A DNA stretch of 64,000 nt from Pseudovirgaria hyperparasitica (Eukaryota > Ascomycota > Dothideomycetes > Acrospermales > Acrospermaceae). Shown here piece by piece: positions 23,795-35,681 of this stretch; positions within the stretch are counted from its first letter, which is position 1; every line of letters starts with the position of its first letter. Under the pieces are notes generated by a model, which saw only the letters and a list, made by a program, of their open reading frames with translations, made no database searches and was not told where the DNA came from. Location: positions 252,045 to 316,044 of the forward strand of contig NW_022985561.1 in NCBI RefSeq assembly GCF_010093815.1, read 5' to 3'. The position numbers and the translations under genes are program-made.

Positions 23795-25159
23795 ATGACT
23801 TCACAGCATATACTCCGCATTCCCATAGTTGACGACGACAGCAACTTTGTCATCGTCAACGCCAAGAGCAATGGGTCACATGATTTTGATCTCTACTTGT
23901 CTGGCACCGAGAACGAAGCTCCGTACGAGCTGGCCCGTAAGACGCATTTTCCCGTAGCCTGTAAGTTCGCTGACAGGTCGCGCAGTCAAGGACGGCAATA
24001 TCGACAGCTTGCAAACGTCCAAGAATAAACTTCCTGCCGCAGAGTGGAGACTGATCCTCTCGCACATCCTTCTCGAACGTCAGACAGACCCCAACGAGCG
24101 CGATGCCATAGCAGGAATCGAAGTCGTCGCGACTGTCTCCACCGAATCCAGTCTCGAAATCGTCATTCGCAAGCTGACTGGAAACATCACTGTACGCTCA
24201 ACACTTGCTTTCTGCCTCCATGACCATGCTGACGTCTCAAAAGATACGTCTCGGATCCATTGTCCTAAAACACAACGACGATATTGCGCTCGATCTCTTC
24301 GAATGGACCGGCATCGCCTCACAGGCAGGCGCAGCAGCCCAGTCACAGATGCTCAAACTCCAAGGCCGCATAAATGACCAGTCAGACGCCATCGCCAAGC
24401 TCCAAAAGCAACTCGAAGAACTCGTCACCGCAAGCAGAGAACAAGAAGACGCCATGGCCGCGAAATACGCAATGCTACTAAACGAGAAGAAAGCGAAGAT
24501 CAGAGACCAGCAGCGTCTCCTCGCGACCGCAAAAGTCGACCCCCAGATTGGTGCGTCACGTTCGTGCATCCCACTTTATATTCCCCCTGGCAACATCTCC
24601 GTACTAACACGTACCAGCCTCGGAAGTGCAATTGATCCGCGAAACGACGAAACCACGCAAACCAGCTCCCTCGCGTGCTTCCAAGCGCAAAGCTCCCGCC
24701 AAATCCACCGAGCCGGACCCTACATCCGACGACGACATGCAGACCGCGCCCGAAAGCGAAGATGAAGACGTCAAACCAGCGCAGATGACGCCTGAGCCTT
24801 CCGATACCGAGACCGAGGACGAAGACGAAGACGCCGGGGGTACCGATGCACCAGTGCACAGCCAACCGGAGCCTGTTGATAAACCAACTCGCACGCAACC
24901 GGGGCGGGGTACGAGAGAAACGAGAGGCAAGGCCTTGGGCGATCCTGGCGTGGTCGACGCTTCGACTACTAAAGCAACAGGCAAAGAGCCTAAAGCACCA
25001 GCAGAGGAGGCTGGTAAGAAGGCTACTTCTCTCAAAGACTTGCCGCCACCGCGCGAGCTGCCATTTATGAAACCATCTGCGGCTAGTAAAGCAAGCACAG
25101 GGAAAGCACAGGTTGTGCGTAGCATGGACGAGGATGATACGGATGACGACGAATTATGA
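23795..25159 (+). CDS. xrcc4: XRCC4/Lif1 non-homologous end-joining factor
   Basis: XRCC4-like scaffold that partners DNA ligase IV at double-strand breaks in the nucleus. Exons 23795-23936, 23986-24191, 24244-24550 and 24618-25159; introns of 49, 52 and 67 nt; 398 aa. The head domain begins HILRIPIVDDD with the family-like FDLYLSGTENEAPYELAL, then LPAAEW, GIEVVATVSTESSLEIVIRK and IALDLFEW. A coiled coil follows (about residues 135-220, LQGRINDQSDAIAKLQKQLE). The C-terminal tail is long, disordered and acidic with Lys/Arg-rich patches (ASKRKAPAKS) and ends MDEDDTDDDEL. Intron 1 contains a second GTAAGT at 23961; I prefer the 23937 donor because the alternative intron would be 25 nt. Convergent with the lectin gene (129 bp between stops). 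Confidence 0.88.
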
Positions 25160-25288
25160 TTCTATTACTGAATGTGGTGCGTATATATAAGCGAGAAAGG
25201 AGATCTAACACGAAATGCCAAACAGAGCGATATAACTAAAGAATGACGTCAATGATGGGTGTCGTGAGACCAGTCCGCTTCGAAATGC

Positions 25289-27019
25289 CTAGTACCGGTA
25301 TCGTGGCGCATCCCAGCCGCCCTCCCGTCCATCCTGTGCGTACTGTCCGTCCTGTGTGTCCTGTGCAGTCTCATCGTAAGATGCACCTTGTTCTTCTGGT
25401 GGTGCATATTCGTCGTTCTGCGCGTAGACGGATTCTTCTTGGGCGGGCTCTTCATTTCCGGGAGCTGGTTCGTCCTGCACGTATTCCTCGTCTTGAGGAG
25501 CTGACTCTTCTGATGGGTACTCGTTACTTTCGGGCGTTTCCTCGGCCTGGGTGTAGTTGTTGGTTTGGTATTCTTGGGATTCTTCTACGTCTTCTGTGTA
25601 CTCGTTGGTCTGATCTTCTTGGGCATAGGATTCCTGTGGTGCCTCTTCTTCTTGGGCGTAGCTGTTCTCGGCAGTCTCTCCTTCAGCATAGTCGTTCTCG
25701 ATAGTCTCTTCTCCCTGTGCGTATTCATTGGTCTCGGCGACTTCTTCGTCTTGAGCATACGAGTTGTCGGCAGTTTCCTCTTGAGCATAGTCGTTTTCAG
25801 CAGTTTCTTCTCCCTGGGAGGATCCATTGGTCTCTGGGACCTCTTCGTCTTGAGCATACGAGTTCTCTTCTGAAGTTGCTTCATCCTGAGCATACCCGTT
25901 TGCTTCGGGGTTTTCCTCGGCTTGCGCACAATCCCCGTTCTGCGTCTCAGCTCCGTCTTCCAGACTTCGCTCCTCCTGGTCGTCAGCATCAGCATCACCT
26001 GAAGTAAATGCAGTGACAGTAGGACGGCCAATGACCTGAGCCTCGCCCTCTCCCTCTCCCTCGTCCAAGCTCCTGTCTTCAGACAGCAGTTTCGTATACA
26101 TGGTGGTTTTGGTGTCCCAGTAAGTGACGCCCTTGTACGTACCAGAAGACTTCACTTCGTAACCGGTCGATTTGGACTTCAGCACCATGGTGTAGGGAAT
26201 CTCGAGTTCCTTCTGCGTCGAGACGATCTCCCCCGTGGTCACATAGCCAGGTGCAGCAGTTAGCTCGGGACGGTCCTCGAACACCGTAGTCGTGGTGGTG
26301 TGCTCGCCCACCTTCCACTCCTTTGACGCCCCGATCTCGAGAGAAGTGCCGATGATGGATGCCAGCGATGAGAACGAATACGTGCCTTTGACGCTGATGC
26401 CGTTCGTGTACTCGTGGATCGACGTCATGGTCATGTTCTTCGCGAGCACGACCACCATCGTCAGGTCCTTCTCGCCGTTCTCGTTGACCAGCGTCTTGTG
26501 CGCGATGGACACGGGCTTGCTGGACAGGGCCTTCTGCTGATCGATCCGGTAGTCGATGCTGACAAACTCCATGTCCTCGAACTCGAAGCTCCAGTACTGG
26601 TCGTCGAACTTGTCGCCGTCGGCGCCAAAGTTGCCGACGTACGGCTTCTTCTCCGTGCGCGAGAAGACGACGGTGTTGCTGTCCAAGTTCCTGAGGCGGA
26701 AGTAGTTTGCGCGGTCGCCGGTGCCGGGCTCGAGCTTGAACCAGTTGTCGCGCCATTTGCCGTTGCCGCTGGTCGTGTCGACGTTGGGCGTCTTTTTGGT
26801 GCGGGAGAAGAGGCATTCGCTGGTGTTCTTGCTCTTGACCATGTAGTAGCCCTCGTACTCGCCGGTGCCGGGAATGAGTTGCCAGTACTGGTCGTCGTTG
26901 ATGCCGCCGTCGTAGTGGCCAAAGTCACCCTTTTTGGAGTAGAGGACTTTCTTGGAGAGGTAGTTCTTGAGACGGAAGGATATCTCCTTTGGTGGAATGT
27001 AGAATTGATAGACAGACAT
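25289..27019 (-). CDS. LSL-type lectin: beta-trefoil plus aerolysin-like module, acidic repeat tail
   Basis: Single-exon gene, 576 aa, intact, no signal peptide. Residues 1-150 form three trefoil repeats with FSRT, DDQYW and GTGEY/GTGDR motifs, beginning YIPPKEISFRL. Residues about 151-312 look like the aerolysin-type module: beta-rich, Thr/Ser-alternating strands around GEHTTTTTVF, then KSKSTGYEVKSSGTYKGV. Motif order closely resembles the haemolytic lectin LSL of the bracket fungus Laetiporus sulphureus, as I remember it. Residues about 313-576 are an added acidic, disordered tail with repeated units such as NSYAQDEEVPETN, ending GGWDAPRYRY. Family role: sugar binding followed by oligomeric pore formation, often proposed as defence against grazers; function here is inferred. 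Confidence 0.85.
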   Translation of the reverse strand: MSVYQFYIPPKEISFRLKNYLSKKVLYSKKGDFGHYDGGINDDQYWQLIPGTGEYEGYYMVKSKNTSECLFSRTKKTPNVDTTSGNGKWRDNWFKLEPGTGDRANYFRLRNLDSNTVVFSRTEKKPYVGNFGADGDKFDDQYWSFEFEDMEFVSIDYRIDQQKALSSKPVSIAHKTLVNENGEKDLTMVVVLAKNMTMTSIHEYTNGISVKGTYSFSSLASIIGTSLEIGASKEWKVGEHTTTTTVFEDRPELTAAPGYVTTGEIVSTQKELEIPYTMVLKSKSTGYEVKSSGTYKGVTYWDTKTTMYTKLLSEDRSLDEGEGEGEAQVIGRPTVTAFTSGDADADDQEERSLEDGAETQNGDCAQAEENPEANGYAQDEATSEENSYAQDEEVPETNGSSQGEETAENDYAQEETADNSYAQDEEVAETNEYAQGEETIENDYAEGETAENSYAQEEEAPQESYAQEDQTNEYTEDVEESQEYQTNNYTQAEETPESNEYPSEESAPQDEEYVQDEPAPGNEEPAQEESVYAQNDEYAPPEEQGASYDETAQDTQDGQYAQDGREGGWDAPRYRY

Positions 27020-29005
27020 CGTGAGGAAGAGTGGTAATGCTAGTTAGGATAGCTGTTGTGGTAAGGTGTTCAGATGCTAGGCAATGTAGACTTGGAATGT
27101 GTTGTATAGTTTGCTGTTCTGTCTGTACAATGAGGCAGAAGAGCCTATACATATATACATTTCCACCTTCTGCCCATTTCCAGAAATCTTCCTGTTTAGT
27201 GGACACTTACCATTCGCATCTTCAGTTCCAATCACAATGCTAGCTTCAGACACTGCTTCTGAGGTCGGCGACGTGCCACAGCCTTTGTCAGTATGCATAG
27301 TCTTCGTGTATGCCGACGCCCATCGTACGACGATAGGCACATGGTCGAGGTAGAAATTTCACTTTTCGCACATGCTATCCTAGCTCTTCAGGCATTGCGC
27401 AATTACCACTCCACACCAACGTCAAGAGCTGAGTCCATTGATCCACGCATCCTCGTGTTTCAACATTCAGCAGCGTGCTTGACCATTAGCTAATTAGATG
27501 AAAGTCACATCTCAGCTGGCCGTCGCGACAGCGCGTCGATGCACGTTACCGTTGCGCTCGTATGTTACAGCCAGTTCTGGCCGGCACGATGCGAGATCAT
27601 GAGTCTATAGCTTCAGCTTGATCGGGGCAGTCCGTAGTGGAGTAGACACGGTCTGACACTCGCTGCAGTGGATAACCCTTGCCAATGCGGCTGCAAAGTA
27701 AGCGGCGACCTCAATCAGCGCGTGGCACGACCCTGCATCGGCGGTAAATGAGGGAGGTGAATGAGAGGAAGAGAATCGCAAGAGTATATACCTGCGTTTC
27801 TGTTGCTAGGTGACATTTTGAACAACAATGATAAAGGAAAACAAGTTAAACAACGCATTGTTTTGAAGCCTGCTTGGCTTTATCCGAAAACGGTCTAGCG
27901 CGTTATTCTATTCACGGGCACGGCAAGGCTGATATGATTGGCGGCGACTAGTGTCCTTTTTTGGACGTGATCGAATGGCAGTTGAGTGTATTATATTATA
28001 TGATTTCTCTTGGATACCTACTCACTGTGCTTGCCATCTGACTTGGAGAATCCACACCATCTCGACTTGTATAGGCCCTCGAACAAAATAGTCTTTGTTC
28101 TTTGTCAAGTATAACAAGTCGCCCGCATTGCTTTGTATTATTTTAGACAACGCCAGCAAGGGCAGCAAGGCTGAATCGGAAACGGTTAGTGGCCGCGATT
28201 TAAATCATCCATGGATCGTTCGGGCAGGGCAGGGCACGTTCCTGTTGGCCTGAGGGACAAGGCAATGTCCGATGATCAACAGGATTATTTCACTGTATAG
28301 ACTCTAAAAAGCCCGCCGCCGTCGAGCAGGAGAGAAGAAAAGTGATATTCATGCGAATTTTTGTGTGTAGGGCCGGACAAACAAACGTAGACACCGAAAC
28401 TTGCCCATCCGGATTGTGGCGGTGGTGGCTCATCGTGATTTAGCTCGACAGTGTGTCAGTGGTATCTCTCTCTCCCTCCACTCTATAATCTCGCGGTCGC
28501 TCGAACAAAGCCCGTTGCTCACTTTGGTCACTTGTAGTCGGAACAAGACTCGAAAACCTCCGCGGCCGCTCACTCCTTGTTCACTTGTCTCTTACCTATT
28601 CATACAAACCTCGTCATACTTGCACGGCCGGAGCGCGCAACCTCTCAGATTCGCGCTTCATGATGAGCTACAGGTAATTGCTTGGACGGCACAATACCAA
28701 CGCATTCACGAAGCCGGGCTCCTTATATTCATATTACCTATTGTACACTCCGTGTATGTCCCGTGCTATTCATCCTGAAACTCGTGAATAGCGACAATTA
28801 CTGACGCACAATAGCTTGTTCACCCCTTCACCGAGTTCGGGTCGCGATAATCAGATCTCCGCTCCCATGCTCGCAGATATCCCTTCGACTCTTCAATCGT
28901 ACACAGAGACGTCCGGACGTCTTACACCTTACCTTACTTTCACACAACCAACGTATCTATCGCGCATTCGTCTTGTCTTCAGTACTGCCACCTCTCACAT
29001 TCATC
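27020..29005. other. Divergent intergenic region
   Basis: Two kilobases between the lectin gene start and the 801-aa gene start. AT- and GC-mixed sequence with no recognisable coding region, repeat family or RNA. The frame at 28401-28778 is short and domainless. Confidence 0.5.
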
Positions 29006-31462
29006 ATGTCCGTCAACAGCAAACCCAAGGGCGTTGCTGGGCCGAAAGGCGATAAACCGAGCTCACTGTCCGACGAGGATGCCGAAGAGCTGCGGAAGCT
29101 TGATGAGGCGTACGCGCGCATCCGTAAAGTTATACCCGACACGCCCTACTTTCTCACAGTCCCGCAAGACGAGCCGCGATATCACCATCATTCGAGACAA
29201 GAGGCGGAAGCTTGGATGAGCGGACTTGGGACTATGTTCGAGAGCCATGAAGAAAATATGCAGTATGCGACATTCATATACCGCGAGCAAGGTGACAATT
29301 GTTTCGTATGCCGGACCGCAGTGGATGAGGACCGTGACAGGAAAGCAAAAGCCGGACGGAACGCTGCACCAGCCAACAAAAATTACCTGGGGGGTTCTTC
29401 CAACAAGAGGGTGTCCCTGGGATCCTACTTGGGAAAGTCGAACGGAATCAGCAAGAGTCAGAGCCAGAGCAAGAACTCGGCGAGTCAGCCGAAGGTTGAA
29501 GCGAAGCGTACAGGATCCGACGATGAGCCAGCTCAGTCGTTCAAGACAGACTCTCCTCAAGCTAATGGAGTCCACGAGTCGTCAAGGGCTTCCGACAAGG
29601 TCGTCAATCATAAACAGACAAAGCGAGAACCGTCACCTAAATCCGATCCACCACGCAATGGCAAGCGAGCTTTTGAAGAGGATGAGAATCAGTCGACAGA
29701 TGCGCACAAGCCTGCTGACGAAGTTCGTTCCATGAAGCGATCTAAAACCTCACCCGGCCCTGATGTCAAGAAGCCCTCCGTCCATATGGAAGTTCCTTCT
29801 ACCTCAACTCCTCACGACTTGCCACCTCTTCTGTCTCCAATTCTCAACAAATACGACCTGCCTCCATTACTATCACCCACATTGCCTCCCCAAATCCAGC
29901 AAGAGCTAGACAAGGATGGGGTTCACCAAAGACTTCGAGGCATATCAGATGCGTCAAGCTCTTCTGAATCTAAATCCCGAATAGCCTCCAAGACAGTTCC
30001 ACATACTGTCGTGACTGCCCCGAAACCGGACAGTTCACAACCCGAGACTGATCATAGATCGCTACAACCGGCCTTTGACCCAACAGCAGCTGCTGCGCCG
30101 GTAAAACTCCCAGAGAGGCTAGTGGTGAAGCTCAGATATGGTCGAAAGCAGCGACAAATGATTGATCGGATACTGAAGTTGCCTTCGGGTGGGACACCGA
30201 AGAAGTCGGATGTGAAGCGGGATCGCTCACGAGATCCTCCCCCTTCCACATCGACATCGAAGTCCAAGAATCCACCGCTCAAGCCGTCAATAGACAAGGT
30301 GTCTAAGCCCAGAGAGCCCCATGCTCCATTGAAGGAACCAAAGAGTTCCACCTCAGCAACATCTACCACTCGCCCAGTTGCAGAGAAGCGTCCTAGGTCT
30401 GATGATACCACATCACTCCCAATCAAGCGCCACAAGAACAACAGCAGCGTCGACCTCAAACCTCCGCAAACTCCAGCACAGGCATCAATGTCACCGCCTG
30501 GAACATCAGTCTCGTCGACTATACAGAGACCTAAGCAGTATCTGACGCCGAAGAAGGAGCACAGACCTGTGAACCTAGCACGTACCACATCAGACCAAGG
30601 GGTCGACAATCTGACTCCTGCAAGTGTATACCTGTCAGTCAAAGGATCCGGAGGTAGAGGCGCCCCGTCTTCCGCACCGCAGCGCAAGCAGCCGGATATT
30701 GACGCTTGGAGAGCTCGTTCTGTCGAGTTCGGTACCTTTGGCAAGTCGCTGAAGCGAGAATACGAAGCCTTAGCCCAGAAACCAAACCCTTCCGAAGAAG
30801 ACAAGCAGTGGTGCGCCGTGCGAAGTCTCGAGTGTATCTTGTAATCCGCATCCCTCCTTTCACAACTCATCTCATACTGACTTATTTCCAGAGCATACAT
30901 TGCAGCCTTCGCAGCAGGTGACTATGGCGGTCGCCTTCAACGCACCGGTCTGTCAAACGCCTGGCGCGACCTTCTTCCGATGTGTGAGCGCTTCGCATAC
31001 GCTACTCGCTACTTCCCCGACCTCGACGCTCTCCGTCTGCACCTCATCGTCGTGGTCATCTCCCGAATCGTCCTCGTTCTGTCACAGCGCACCGATGCCC
31101 TCCTCACCGACCCTGCCGCGCCTGCTCCTGACTCACCAAAAGGCATCCTTGCAATGTACAAAGAACTCTCGACCCACGTAAAGAAACAGAGCCGCATAGC
31201 ACTTGACGCGTCGCGCGCATTGCCGATGCAGAAGCTCATGGAGCAGTTCCCCGAGACGTGGGCCGGGCGTGAGAGGGTGATGGATCCCTTGGAGTGGGAA
31301 GATCTAAAGCCTGGTGATCTTGGGCGAACCGGACCATACTGGATTCATGCCGGTCTTGAGACGACACCGGTTCAGGCCGTGCGGTTTGGACTGAAGTTTC
31401 TGGCCGAGTGGATGCGCACTAAAAGCGAATTGAAGAGTGGGAAGGTCAAGGTTGTGCTATAG
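29006..31462 (+). CDS. Uncharacterised conserved-looking fungal protein, 801 aa
   Basis: Exon 1 is 29006-30840, the intron 30841-30891 (51 nt; TACTGAC branch) and exon 2 30892-31462. The join reads SLECILAYIAAFAAGDYGG. I do not recognise a named family. The N terminus (about 1-110) is Glu/Lys-rich and helical with an FVCRTA segment. The middle (110-600) is disordered, Ser/Pro/Lys-rich with basic clusters, containing one ordered-looking motif, KLPERLVVKLRYGRKQRQ. The C-terminal 230 residues look folded and helical (DAWRARSVEFGTFGKSLKRE, then a long helical bundle, ending with WIHAGLETTPVQAVRFGLKFL). Basic clusters such as IKRHKNN suggest a nuclear protein; that is inference only. Start chosen at the first ATG, since the frame opens upstream only through a non-ATG codon. 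Confidence 0.8.
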
Positions 31463-33905
31463 GGCTACCCTGAAAAAAACAGATAATGCGCTACGACGAT
31501 GTCATATTTTTCTTTCTCTCTTCATACCGGGCGTTTACTACATTATGGATGGCGCAAGATCACGCTTCATCCACGGCGCTTTATTCTTGCCGGGAACGGA
31601 ATGGTGGTAAGCAGGTACGGACGGACAAGGGAGTTCCGCGCGAAAGCCTGTTTTGCAATCAAAACAACACGGAGTTTTTGGGGGGCCGGGGTTCAGAGAA
31701 AGTTGGGGGCTTTGTATGTATATATACATATACCCCTTTTTCACATCGCCTTTTTGCTACTTTACCAAGGGGTTCTTGTTCTGTTTTTCTATTGGCAGAT
31801 ATCAGGGATGTTTAGGACGCTCGTCCGATGGGGATGGAAGGCGTGTATATTTTCGGCTTTAGGCTAGGCTAGTAGGCTGGACTTTGGGGGAGAGGGAGAG
31901 GGAGGGGGTGGTCAGATCTGAGAAAGTGCGGCTCGTGGAGAGACCGGTTTTGTGAATTGTGTTTTGAGTGAGTGTGTTTGTGTGTGTGACCATGAGTGCT
32001 CTGTGAATGAATGCACGTTTTACCTTACGGCGTGCCCATGCGCTCAGCTATCACGGTCTTTGTGTGCCTGAACCTACCCGGCACTTCCTTCTTTTCTTTC
32101 TCCTTTCCTTACCTAAGTGCTATGCTATATATACCTCCGCCCCTCTACTACCATTCTCATCTTCTCTTTTCTACTATCCGCTCTACTACATATTCGTGAG
32201 CAGCAACAGCGCGGACTATATGAAGAGCCTCATGTGTTCTCCGCTGTCTTGCCGTCTTCGAATATGTGGTTTATGGTTTGGCTTTTGTTCTCTGCGACGA
32301 AAACGCTTGGGGGGATGGGGTGTTGGGGGTAGCATGGTGAGTGGCCGTTGATGATACACATCACCGTTCAGTCCATACGCTGCCCGGCATCAAGTCGATT
32401 GCAGCTGTGTGACCTGAGTGACGACCTTGTTAGGTCTGCTTGAGCGTAAGACTGCCAAGTGCGAATTTGATATATAGGATTCAGGGGCTCAGCACAGCAG
32501 ATAGTGAGAGCAGGTGGATTGTCCTCAGGTAACTAAACGAGCAATCCGATTTTGTCCCATTACCCTTTTCTTTTCCAAAGCGAGATATTCACCATCAATT
32601 CCCGATGACGATGCGGATCATCGTAGCCCTGTCCAGCCATTGTTCTGACTCTCTTAAGGACCGCACAGCATTTGGGCGTCTTTGGCTGATGCCCCACTAG
32701 ATAGCAGCTCATTAACGCAATGGTTAACTCCCGCAGCTAGTAGTGTATTTGCATAACAAAGACGAGACGCATGGCCTTGGGCCACATACCATGCTCTTGC
32801 AAGGAGAGAGACGAGTGAGAGAGCAAGAGGGAGAAGTCTAATATATCCATATGCAAGACGGACGGGTACGTCTGTTCCGAGGTATCGTCTTTAACAGGTA
32901 CACTTTGCGGAACACGTGTAATCCCTCCTATGACTGTGCTCCGGACAAGAAGCATCGTGACTGCTACGAACTTGAGCTGCGCGCTCTTTCGCATCCTCGT
33001 ATAGCGATGATGATGGACATCGCCACGCTTTCTCTTCTGACGAAACGGAAAGCGCCCAGAGCAGAACACGCACATAATCTATCATGGCGTAGGCTTGCTG
33101 ACCACATGATCAGTGTACAGGTGTGTGCATTGTCTCGAGAAGATGAGAGTAAGGAAATGCAAAAGGGAAAGAGAGAGAGAGGCGAGGCTGTTATATATGT
33201 GCGGAGGGGTTAGAGCCGGGTAAGTCCCCTTGGCGGCAGTCTAAAGTCTTACCATTTCTTTGCTTTGGGCCGAGATTCGATGTTTCCTATCATCATCATC
33301 ATCATCACTACCCAATACCACCCACCATCACCCCTATCCAATAATACCCATCATCCCCCCCCTGACCAACCAACATGAAACCCACATGGATATTCCATGA
33401 TATCAGTCGCCAACCGTTTCTCATGTCTTTATAGTGCATGAACAAACGCACGCACGCACGCACGCCCATGCAATAAGCGTCCATCAGTGTCAAGGGCAAG
33501 ACAAGACAGCCGCATAGGTATGGCTTTTTCATGTCTACATGCAGAGTGTAGAGCGTATAAATAGGGAGTGAGAGGGGAGGAGAGAAGATTGTGCTGCGAA
33601 TGCCGGGTGTGAAGGGTGTGCCGGGTATGTTAGGTTGATGGGGTTATAGACGGTATGCTGTCGTTACGTGACGTTCTAGGGGATGCGGTGAAGCGTTTCA
33701 CGTATGGTGGGTAAGAGGGGAGGGGAGCGTTGTGAATTGGTCTGGAAAACTGGAGGGTCACGTCCATGCAGGTAATAGGATGTTGGGGGTGATATAGCTG
33801 CGGAGGAAGGAGATTCCTGATCAGGGGTGCGTGCGATCATGAGTATTCTCACACGCACAAATCATAATCAGAACCTCGTTCATTCATAAACTCATCATAC
33901 ATTCC
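31463..33905. other. Convergent intergenic region
   Basis: Between the stop of the 801-aa gene and the stop of the esterase gene. Contains CT-rich tracts, an (ATC)n run at about 33288-33306 and a (CGCA)n run at about 33446-33465. Overlapping frames at 31486-31867 and 32007-32351 show no domains. No RNA gene seen. Confidence 0.5.
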
Positions 33906-35681
33906 TCATGTCTTAAACACCCCTGCGGCACTACCACTGATAAGCGCCATGCCCTCCTGCCTATACGTGTCACTCTCACTGTAACTCGTCACATTCGCGT
34001 CCCACACGAAATCCCTAGCATCATCCACCTCATACGCCGGCCACTCCTCCAGTCCCTCCCTACCAGCCCATCCATTCACACTCCCCGTAGCCACGAAGCT
34101 CGCCCACGACCTGCTCATGACCCCACTCAAAGCAGTATACGCCTCGCTCCGCCCCTCAAAAGGTTTGCTACTACCCGTACCGTTCTCTGCATAGCCCAGG
34201 CCGGCGATATTGTTGAACACAAACGCGACCTCGCTGAAATGCGGCACTCCCTCTTCTGCGGGGATGCCACCTGGGATGGCGTTGAAACGGTAGCAGTATG
34301 CGGTAAGGCCGTGTGCGGCCCATGTACTGCATGTGCGACGGCGGGCGGCGATGAAGACCAAGTCGCCGTAGAGTGAGGCAGCGCGGCGGAATTGCAGGCC
34401 GTAGGGGTAGGCAGGGGGACGGGTGGTAGGCCCGAGGTTGGCAATGACGTTCGTTGAAAGGTCATCGGGGTATGCAGTAAGGAGGGCGTCGACGAGGGAA
34501 GGAGGGTATGCTGAGAATGTTAGGATAGAGTATCAGCGGGGAATTAGACGACGTACCGCTCAGGCTTGCCCTCAGGTCTTCTGTCGTGTTGATGCCCTGA
34601 GGTGCGAAACTTGCACCTTCGTCGGAGTTTGCACCGGAGATGATGGGGACTTTGACGAATTCGCCTTGCTCGAGCTGGATACTGCCGTATCGCCGTATGA
34701 AGTCTCCATCGACAGCAGGATCCCAATCTAGTGCCGAATTGTTCAACACGGTATTCATCTGCTCGAAAGGGACGGCACGGAGACACTCGAGCTGGTCGAG
34801 GGAATCACTACAACCAGCGGCGGCAGAGACTAAATCAAACTGTGGCTGGTAGAAGTCGGTACTACTTATAGATCTGTAGGATATCGGATTACCGGATTGC
34901 ATGATGGCAGCGCGGAATAACTCATCATCACGGCCGCCAAATGCAGTCAACTGGACCGTCCGTCAGTGCCAATCGACACTCCATATCACCTCCACGGAAA
35001 ACTCACATGAAACCCAACACTCGCTGCGCCTGCACTCTCGCCCCAGATCGTAACCTTTGCCGGATCACCTCCAAAAGATGCAATGTTCTCCTGTACCCAG
35101 TGCATTGCCAGCCTCTGATCCTTGAGCCCTATGTTCAACAGACCACGACCCATGAGCTCATTCGAATTCAGAAAGCCCCAGCCACTAAGCCGGTAATTTG
35201 TTGAAACGGCCATGATAGGCTGTCCGATCTTGACAGAATTCTCGACGATAAAGGAGAGATTATAGCGTCTGTCGCCAGCGCCGCCTTGATAGAAGCCACC
35301 TCCGTGGATCCAGAATGCAACCGGTAGTGCCCGTCCTTCATACCCACTTGGCCTAACAATGTTTAGGTACAAACAATCCTCGCTCACTTCGTAGCCCCAT
35401 TGATCACTGCCATACCCGACACAGCTTTTCGCATATTCGTCCACGCTCTTCGCACCGTCCCAGGTCTCATTCAGACTCCTTGGGTTATCGAATCTGAGAT
35501 TGCCGATGGGCGGCTGGGCATATGGAACACCGAGAAAGAAATCCTGGTTGTACTCGATAGAATGTATTCCCACCAGAGTACCATTTTTGATGCGTGCTGT
35601 TGGGATAGAGTCATGGTGGCGTACGGACAAACTATGTGCTGAGCCCAGGAGCAGTAGTGATGCAGCAATGGCGAACTTCAT
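33906..35681 (-). CDS. Secreted type-B carboxylesterase
   Basis: Exons 35681-35007, 34950-34557 and 34510-33906; introns 56 and 46 nt; 557 aa. Signal peptide MKFAIAASLLLLGSAHS. Alpha/beta-hydrolase of the carboxylesterase/cholinesterase family: the EDCLYLN signature at about 101-107, the oxyanion segment HGGGF at about 126-130 and nucleophile elbow GESAG with Ser216. A likely acid residue lies in NSDEGASF and a likely catalytic His in GVPHFSEVAFVF. Several N-glycosylation sequons. It would hydrolyse carboxylic esters outside the cell; substrate cannot be read from sequence. A TATATA motif lies about 65 bp upstream of the start. Both junctions preserve conserved sequence (GFH/LTAFGGRDDELF). 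Confidence 0.9.

Noticed and set aside
23961-23985. 25-nt intron in xrcc4
   Set aside because: Far below the size of any other intron in the window; the 49-nt alternative gives a good family match.
26079-26928. Long antisense and alternate frames inside the lectin gene
   Set aside because: Shadows of the GC-biased codons of the 576-aa gene; Arg/Ala/Thr-rich without domains.
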